DNA of 64,000 nt from Falsirhodobacter sp. alg1 (GTDB lineage Bacteria > Pseudomonadota > Alphaproteobacteria > Rhodobacterales > Rhodobacteraceae). Within the stretch, counting starts at the first letter, position 1. Every line of letters starts with the position of its first letter. This document shows positions 61,699 to 64,000 of the stretch, one piece after another. The DNA lies in contig NZ_BBJC02000001.1 in assembly GCF_000739715.2 (NCBI RefSeq), forward strand, positions 342,737 through 406,736, written 5' to 3'. Below the pieces are notes generated by a model. That model saw only the letters and a program-made list of their open reading frames with translations, searched no databases and had not been told where the DNA came from. Made by a program: the position numbers and the translations under genes.

Positions 61699-61702
61699 CG
61701 GG

Positions 61703-62539
61703 TTAACGACGGCGTTTGCGAGAGCGGATACGCTCCAGCTCTTCTTCCGCTTCGTCAATCGCCTCTTCGGCGGGAGAGCGGCGGCTGCGGATGACGGCAG
61801 TCCCGATTGCGGCGCCAAGCCCCAGCACCACTGCGGCCGATACCATCGGGTGATCCTCGACCATGCGCTTGGCCTCACGGCCCCCTTTGCCCAAGGCTTC
61901 CTGCGCCTTCAGGCGCGCGGCATAGGCCTCCTCGCGGGCGCGGATGATCCGCTTCTGGGCTGCATGCGAAAAATCATCCAACCCGTCGGCAAGGCGTTCG
62001 CGCATGTCTTCTGCCAGATCGGACAGAACCTCGGCCCGTTCGGCCAGGTAATCACGAACTTCATCGGCCTTGTCGGCAAGCCCTGCTGCCATGTCGTCCC
62101 GATAAGCACGGGCTTCGTCCTCAAGGTCATGCAGGCGTGCGGATGCTTTTGCACGAAGGCGGTCCAGAGATTCGGCCCAATCGCTTTCCTCGATGGCTTC
62201 GGCTTCGTCCCGCAAGGTGGCTCGGGCACGATCGGCGCTCCGCTGCACGCGGTTGCGAACGGTTCGCGCTTCGGCCTCGGCGGCAACCTCGGGTTTGCGG
62301 CTTCCATAGGCCAGCCAAGCGAGGCCAAGCCCGATGACACCCACGGCAAGCGGATTGCGGCGCACCACGGCTTCGGCCGTTTCACGGGCACCGCCATTGG
62401 CGCGTAGTGTCTGGATGCCCTCACGCATCAGCAGATCGACCGTGGACCGGCTGAACAGGCTGTCAAAGATGGAACCAAGCTGCGCGCGGTCGCGGTCAAG
62501 CTCGTCTTCGATATCACGGGTATAACGTTTACGGCTCAT
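61703..62539 (-). CDS. DUF3618-like membrane-associated coiled protein
   Basis: A 278-residue charged protein. The N-terminus (IEDELDRDRAQLGSIFDSLFSRSTVDLLM) has the DUF3618 pattern. A first short hydrophobic segment NPLAVGVIGLGLAWLAYG (about 62-79) and a second near the end, HPMVSAAVVLGLGAAIGTAVI, flank a long Ala/Glu/Arg-rich helical region (85-230) likely to form a coiled coil. The very basic tail ends RKRRR. Function is unknown. It is third in an operon with a holin-like and a DUF883-like gene, overlapping the former by 11 bases. Confidence 0.75.
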   Translation of the reverse strand: MSRKRYTRDIEDELDRDRAQLGSIFDSLFSRSTVDLLMREGIQTLRANGGARETAEAVVRRNPLAVGVIGLGLAWLAYGSRKPEVAAEAEARTVRNRVQRSADRARATLRDEAEAIEESDWAESLDRLRAKASARLHDLEDEARAYRDDMAAGLADKADEVRDYLAERAEVLSDLAEDMRERLADGLDDFSHAAQKRIIRAREEAYAARLKAQEALGKGGREAKRMVEDHPMVSAAVVLGLGAAIGTAVIRSRRSPAEEAIDEAEEELERIRSRKRRR

Positions 62540-62930
62540 CTCTAATCATCTCCTTGATTATCTCTGCATCGCGGCGAAGGCGTGCCGCCGTGCGCGTTGG
62601 TACGAGGCGAGAGGGTTTCAGCGAGGAAAGCCCCCAGAACGCCAGAATGATTGCCAGCAGCACAAGGGCACCGCCCACGATCGCAGGTGCCCAAGGATCG
62701 GGGACGCCGACCGAGGCAAGGGCGATTGCGGCCGCCCCTGCCAACATGTTGAGCGCGACGAGCACCATCAACAGGGCCACGATCAACATCACGGCACCGA
62801 TGATCGCGCCACGGATCGCAGTGGACACCTCGGCCTTTGCCAAGGCGAATTCCGCCGCCGCCATACGTGTCAGTACGGCAGCGATGCGCGATACGGGGGC
62901 ATCCCTCAGAAAGTCGTCCGAACGGAACAT
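62529..62930 (-). CDS. Phage-holin-family (DUF1469-like) membrane protein
   Basis: A 133-residue protein with two long hydrophobic helices (GAIIGAVMLIVALLMVLVALNMLAG and WAPAIVGGALVLLAIILAFWGL, written as its two membrane spans), flanked by an amphipathic N-terminal helix and a basic tail LKPSRLVPTRTAARLRR. This is the putative Actinobacterial-holin-X/DUF1469 pattern, which is not a phage gene here: no phage neighbours exist. GGAGG lies 4 bases before the ATG. It is the middle gene of the three-gene envelope operon. Confidence 0.78.
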   Translation of the reverse strand: MFRSDDFLRDAPVSRIAAVLTRMAAAEFALAKAEVSTAIRGAIIGAVMLIVALLMVLVALNMLAGAAAIALASVGVPDPWAPAIVGGALVLLAIILAFWGLSSLKPSRLVPTRTAARLRRDAEIIKEMIRDEP

Positions 62931-62938
62931 ACGACCTC

Positions 62939-63223
62939 CTATTTCCGAAGCAGGCGGGTCAGGGCAAAGCCCAGAACAACGGCACCACCGATGACGACAG
63001 CCGGATTCTGGCGGGCATATTTGTAACTGCGCGTGACGATATCGCTGCTGCGGATGTCTTCCGCGATGCCTTCGGCCGAGGACGCGGCAGAGCCTGCCGT
63101 TTCACGAAAATCCCCGGCAAGGCGCGAGGCACGGCGACGGGCGCGTTTTCCGGCACGAGTTGCCTCTTCCAGAATGTCCTGACCGTGGTCGTGCATCCTG
63201 TCCCTGAAAACCGTCTTGTCCAT
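62939..63223 (-). CDS. DUF883/ElaB-like small membrane-anchored protein
   Basis: A 94-residue protein: a basic, helical N-terminal half (AGKRARRRASRLAGDFRETA) and a C-terminal anchor YARQNPAVVIGGAVVLGFAL followed by TRLLRK. This arrangement (charged helix, then a Gly-rich tail anchor after a PxxxxG motif) is that of DUF883/ElaB/YgaM proteins, which tether ribosomes or stabilise membranes in stationary phase in enterics. I chose the ATG at 63223, with GGGG 8 bases upstream. ATG 63247 is possible. First gene of the operon, with an EcfG-type promoter upstream. Confidence 0.75.
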   Translation of the reverse strand: MDKTVFRDRMHDHGQDILEEATRAGKRARRRASRLAGDFRETAGSAASSAEGIAEDIRSSDIVTRSYKYARQNPAVVIGGAVVLGFALTRLLRK

Positions 63224-63304
63224 CACCGTATCCCCATGTTGTGTCATCCGAAATTTGATAAATATCATTACCGTTTTCGGCGTATGTTTTCTTCCCGATT
63301 AGTC

Positions 63305-63330
63305 AACGAACAATAACACGTTGCGGTTCC
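63305..63330 (-). promoter_or_regulatory. EcfG-type promoter of the envelope stress operon
   Basis: On the minus strand GGAAC (63330-63326), 17 bases, CGTT (63308-63305), an exact consensus match. It lies 82 bases before the chosen DUF883-like start and would drive the three-gene operon. Confidence 0.75.
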
Positions 63331-63379
63331 CTTGGCGGCCCGTCCGCTTTTTGCAGGGCGGCGTTGCGCGCTATTCATC

Positions 63380-63404
63380 GGAACATTTGCAAAGATGGGC
63401 TGTT
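63380..63404 (+). promoter_or_regulatory. EcfG-like promoter of the DUF1328 gene
   Basis: GGAAC (63380-63384), 16 bases, TGTT (63401-63404): one base off consensus, the same deviation as the phyR promoter. It lies 61 bases before the DUF1328 start. Confidence 0.55.
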
Positions 63405-63465
63405 GGTTTCGGGACCTGCCAAGCAAGCCTTGGTTCAAGACAGACCTATCAAAAGGATGTAACCA

Positions 63466-63645
63466 ATGCTCGGCTGGACTCTGACCTATGCGATGAGCGC
63501 GCTGATTGCTGCAGCCGTCGGCTTCGGCGGAACCACGGGTGCAACGGCAACCATCGCACAATCATTTTTCGCGCTGTTCACCGCATTGTTCGTGATCAGC
63601 GTCATCGTCCGGACAATGCGGGGCAAGGACCCCTTCGATACGTGA
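63466..63645 (+). CDS. DUF1328 (YtjA-like) small membrane protein
   Basis: A 59-residue hydrophobic peptide: MLGWTLTYAMSALIAAAVGF and then GGTTGATATIAQSFFALFTA, with a short polar tail RTMRGKDPFDT. Two membrane helices with a central GFGG turn match DUF1328, small proteins of unknown function that are often stress induced. AAAAGGA lies 8 bases before the ATG. Its TGA is directly followed by the stop of the convergent TonB-like gene. Confidence 0.85.
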   Translation: MLGWTLTYAMSALIAAAVGFGGTTGATATIAQSFFALFTALFVISVIVRTMRGKDPFDT

Positions 63646-64000
63646 TCAGCGGTACACCAGGGGCAGGGTAAAGGTGTAGGTCGCATTGGTCAGCCCCGCC
63701 GGCGCCGCCGGAAAGCTGCGTGCAGCGGATTGCACCGCCTGAATGGCCTGGCTGTCCAATGCGGAAACTCCGGAGGATCCCGTCATCGCCACACTGACCA
63801 GCTGGCCCTGCCGCGTCACCACGATGCGCACATTGACCGTGCCGGTATTTCGTCCACCGCGCATCCGCCGGTCAATCTGCGCACGGATTTGCGATCCCCA
63901 CTGCGATTCGAGCCTCCGTATCTCGCCGGAGGAAACGGCCTGCCGGGCCTGTCCCTGTGCCGGCGATGGTGCCGCCTGTCTGGCCTGCGACGGGGGCGGG
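63646..64000 (-). CDS. TonB-like energy transducer, C-terminal part (cut by window edge)
   Basis: The minus-strand frame enters from the window end and finishes at 63646. It has a Pro/Gln/Ala-rich stretch (PPPSQARQAAPSPAQGQA), then a TonB C-terminal domain: IRAQIDRRMRGGRNTGTVNV, RIVVTRQGQLVSVAMTGSSG, LDSQAIQAVQSAARSFPAAP and the ending YTFTLPLVYR. It transmits energy from ExbBD to outer-membrane receptors. The N-terminal anchor lies outside the window, so a TolA-like identity cannot be excluded. Confidence 0.82.
   Translation of the reverse strand, partial: PPPSQARQAAPSPAQGQARQAVSSGEIRRLESQWGSQIRAQIDRRMRGGRNTGTVNVRIVVTRQGQLVSVAMTGSSGVSALDSQAIQAVQSAARSFPAAPAGLTNATYTFTLPLVYR

Noticed and set aside
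62529..62930. Holin-like gene as evidence of a prophage
   Set aside because: No endolysin, integrase, capsid or other phage gene is nearby, and the gene sits in a stress-type operon with host composition.

Overview
The window reads as chromosomal core DNA of a GC-rich alphaproteobacterium of the order Rhodobacterales (Rhodobacter/Paracoccus-like). The basis is a Rhodobacter-type porin, a petP-petR regulatory pair, a PhyR-NepR-EcfG general stress response locus, alphaproteobacterial types of SerC, FolC/AccD and GltBD, and a probable FzlA. The species cannot be named from sequence alone. I see no insertion sequence, prophage, integrase, CRISPR array or replication origin. Gene density is about 90 percent, with many ATGA stop/start overlaps, and no gene-free stretch exceeds 300 bases.

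Layout. 1-7.6 kb: the N-terminal part of ftsK with an aminotransferase gene, an amidase, a UbiH-type hydroxylase, an operon of a thioredoxin-like co-chaperone, a Lon substrate-binding-domain protein and a Trm112-like protein, and xthA. 7.7-16 kb: an essential-type OmpR-family regulator, ribA with an L,D-transpeptidase-fold protein, YggS, a porin, a DUF3576 lipoprotein, folC-accD and a membrane-anchored RTX-repeat protein. 16-22.8 kb: rpsO-pnp with a structured leader, three sugar-transfer genes, tspO and a metallophosphatase. 22.9-34 kb: serC-serA, a Bcr/CflA exporter divergent from a MarR regulator, YHYH and DUF1499 proteins, a DJ-1 family protein, an NADP-dependent reductase, tRNA-Leu(CAG), an NDUFA9-like protein and uppP. 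34-41 kb: gltD and gltB, separated by an unknown secreted protein and a 29-codon ORF. 41-53 kb: mtgA, a GST-fold protein, ilvE, petP-petR, xseB-ispA-dxs, an MFS exporter, an SDR protein, an ABC exporter and a phosphohexomutase.

The most coherent unit is 53-63.7 kb, which looks like a general stress response island. The core is phyR divergent from nepR-ecfG-histidine kinase. Both transcripts start from one short inverted repeat that carries a GGAAC-N16-(C/T)GTT promoter on each strand. Matching sites (GGAAC-N16/17-(C/T)GTT) lie in front of an AI-2E family permease, a three-gene operon of small envelope proteins (DUF883-like, holin-like, DUF3618-like) and a DUF1328 membrane peptide. A 62-codon CsbD-like gene sits between them. 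Two phospholipase D family genes flank the core. The inferred circuit is that the kinase phosphorylates PhyR, PhyR sequesters NepR, EcfG is released, and the surrounding envelope and stress genes are switched on together.
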